The notes under the pieces: model-generated | Seen by the model: only the letters and a program-made list of their open reading frames with translations | Databases searched by the model: none | Told to the model about the DNA's origin: nothing | In this document: piece by piece, positions 62,601 through 64,000 of the stretch | How positions within the stretch are numbered: position 1 is the first letter of the stretch | Layout of the letters: every line of letters begins with the position of its first letter | Translations under genes and position numbers: made by a program | Source: Paramecium tetraurelia | Taxonomy: Eukaryota; Ciliophora; Oligohymenophorea; Peniculida; Parameciidae | Direction: 5' to 3' | Length of the DNA: 64,000 nt | NCBI RefSeq assembly: GCF_000165425.1 | Contig: NW_001799244.1 | Location: 436,118-500,117 of the forward strand

Positions 62601-63068
62601 TCATTTTTTCTTTTGGAATGGTTCAAAAATATCTGTAATTTTTTCTATAAATAGAGGATTATCTAAGGGCTCTCCATGAAGATAAAATGGATTTCTTTTG
62701 ATAATTTCTAAATAGTTAGTGTACACCTCCTTAAGAGTTTCTGAATAATCAGTTTAATCAGAAATGTTTGAGAGTAAGATAATTTTCACACCTGAACACA
62801 TTTCATAAATAGTGAACTTAAAATAATTTGTTAAAAAGTATCTGAAATTAGTAATTGGTTCACTTGAAAAAGCTTAGCTAAATCCTTTTAAACCTTCACT
62901 TACACCATATATATTTTGTATTCTATTTTGCTTCAAAAGATCTTGAATCTCTGATTTCGTAGTAACCATTCCTTTGGCGAAATTCCAATAGAACACAAGA
63001 TTCTTATATCCTTAGAATATAATCAATTCAAACAAGTTGTCTTAATCTAAATATTTTGTATTAAGCAT
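62601..63068 (-). CDS. TRAPP complex subunit 1-like (Bet5/TRAPPC1) longin-fold protein
   Basis: Intronless 155-aa ORF from ATG 63068 to TGA 62601-62603. The N terminus LFELIIFQGYKNLVFYWNF parallels the LYLFDRxGxCLxYxEW opening of TRAPPC1. GVSEGLKGFSQAFSSEP corresponds to the SMFSLRSFVxKLSP helix, NYFKFTIYEMCSGVKIILLSN to the yKLHYYETPTGIKVVMNTD strands, and VYTNYLEIIKRNPFY to the IYxxLYVExVVKNP helix. The longin-type core subunits nucleate the Rab1 exchange factor TRAPP in ER-Golgi traffic. TRAPPC4 has a related C-terminal helix and is the alternative. Confidence 0.7.
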
Positions 63069-63170
63069 TTAGGTATTTTTAATAAATAAATAATTTTTTT
63101 TAATAGTTTCTTCAAAAAATGGGCAATTCAATAAAAATAAATACAATCACAAAAATTTAGACAACCAAAT

Positions 63171-64000
63171 TCAAATTTTAAATTCCTTTGAGATTAGAAC
63201 AAATGTTAGTATTTTAATTTAATTGATTAATGGCACATTAGAGGCTAACTTAAAGTTTAATAGTTGAAGGTGCCTAATAAGCTGCCCTTAGGTTGAATTT
63301 ACTTTGATTTTAATTTTGCTCACCACTTCATTTTTTATAATATATTAAATAAATTCTGTAACAAGATTTAAAAAGTTGCCATTTTTTCTGTGCCACTTAG
63401 CTACGTACATTTTATTAATAATGCTCTCTTTTTCTAGTAAGTCACCAAAAACACTGTATATGCAAAAACCCATATGACATTTATGAAACTTATTTTAAAC
63501 TTGATAAACAGTAATCAAAGTTCTCCCTTACTTAGACATTTCAACATAGAGTTCTTATTCATCAAATAATTTGATTGTAACTTAGCCTATTATACGAGAG
63601 TTTTGCTTAAACTTTTGTTCTTCTGTCAACTCTCCTATTTAACGTTTCAAATTTTCGATAATTGCAGATCCTCTGCTGTTATAGCTATCAAGAAAACGAG
63701 ATGATTGCTTCATATGTGATTCTGAAAGGGGTTGAATATTTCGTACACCAGTCCAACTTTAACTAGATCCTGTAACTTTCCACCAATCTAATGTATGTTG
63801 CTTGTTCTTTTAGATAATATTGGTATCCTCCTCTGCTTATTTCAATGAATTCAAAATGGAGTGAAAAGAGTCAAATAAATAATACACGTCAGTTTCTTAA
63901 TTGATCATATCGATTAATGCAGGAATTATTGTAGGTGCAACATCCTTCCCAATTTTATCAATTTGAAATTATTTAGGTATTTATTTAGGTTATGAGGAGT
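63171..64000 (-). CDS. Hypothetical protein, 3' part of a gene continuing past the right edge
   Basis: One frame is open from the right edge to TGA 63171-63173, about 276 codons. It contains VAPTIIPALIDMINQETDVYYLFD, shown here as VAPTIIPALIDMINQE, then a linker with a WWKVTGSSQSWTGVRN element, a helix ENLKRQIGELTEEQKFK and a beta-rich end (QELYVEMSKQGRTLITVYQV, CHMGFCIYSVFGDLLEKES, MYVAKWHRKNGNFLNLV). It is clearly protein-like but I cannot name a family. The start and any upstream exons are outside the window. Confidence 0.6.

Overview
This window reads as macronuclear DNA of a Paramecium-type ciliate. Long, recognisable proteins only appear when TAA and TAG are read as glutamine and TGA is the sole stop. 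The sequence is very A+T rich. Genes lie on both strands only tens of bases apart, and almost every gene is cut by tiny GT..AG introns of about 19-32 nt. Two tandem trichocyst-matrix-like genes, a giant Cys-rich surface-antigen-like ORF and many coiled-coil proteins fit the same picture. I spliced by hand in the ciliate code and checked that exon lengths sum to multiples of three; no database search was possible.

Layout. 0-7 kb: coiled-coil fragments, an EEF1A-lysine-methyltransferase-like enzyme, a tandem CCCH zinc-finger protein, an EFCAB10-like protein and several small unknowns. 6.8-11.5 kb: TATA-binding protein, ribosomal stalk protein P0 (one apparent frameshift), an IQ/MORN protein and a possibly broken unknown gene. 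11.6-17.1 kb: a large soluble adenylyl cyclase. 17.9-24.8 kb: a B-box coiled-coil protein, eIF3e, a two-TM dCache-like sensor and an NT-C2 coiled-coil protein. 24.8-29.8 kb: one 5-kb Cys-rich secreted ORF. 30-37 kb: a tandem cNMP-binding protein with a polyQ tract, a tesmin/LIN54 CXC protein, a tRNA-Met(CAT), a B-box/WD40 protein, a Tim44-like protein and a cyclic-nucleotide phosphodiesterase (one apparent frameshift). 38-46 kb: another zinc-finger/WD-like protein, a second dCache-like sensor, two trichocyst matrix proteins and an ABCG half-transporter. 46-53.5 kb: coiled-coil proteins, a HAD phosphatase, a decayed MORN gene, SF-assemblin and an outer-dynein-arm docking-complex-like protein. 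53.7-64 kb: an MFSD1-like transporter, a 918-residue coiled-coil protein, a type IIC P-type ATPase, a TRAPPC1-like protein and a partial gene at the right edge.

Themes. There is a complete cyclic-nucleotide module (cyclase, cNMP effector, phosphodiesterase) within 26 kb, and two two-TM dCache-like receptors with no recognised output domain. Several genes supply cytoskeletal or exocytotic structure (SF-assemblin, docking complex, trichocyst matrix). Loci in different stages of decay are compatible with duplicate loss after whole-genome duplication, which is well known in Paramecium. I found no CRISPR array, insertion sequence or bacterial-type operon.
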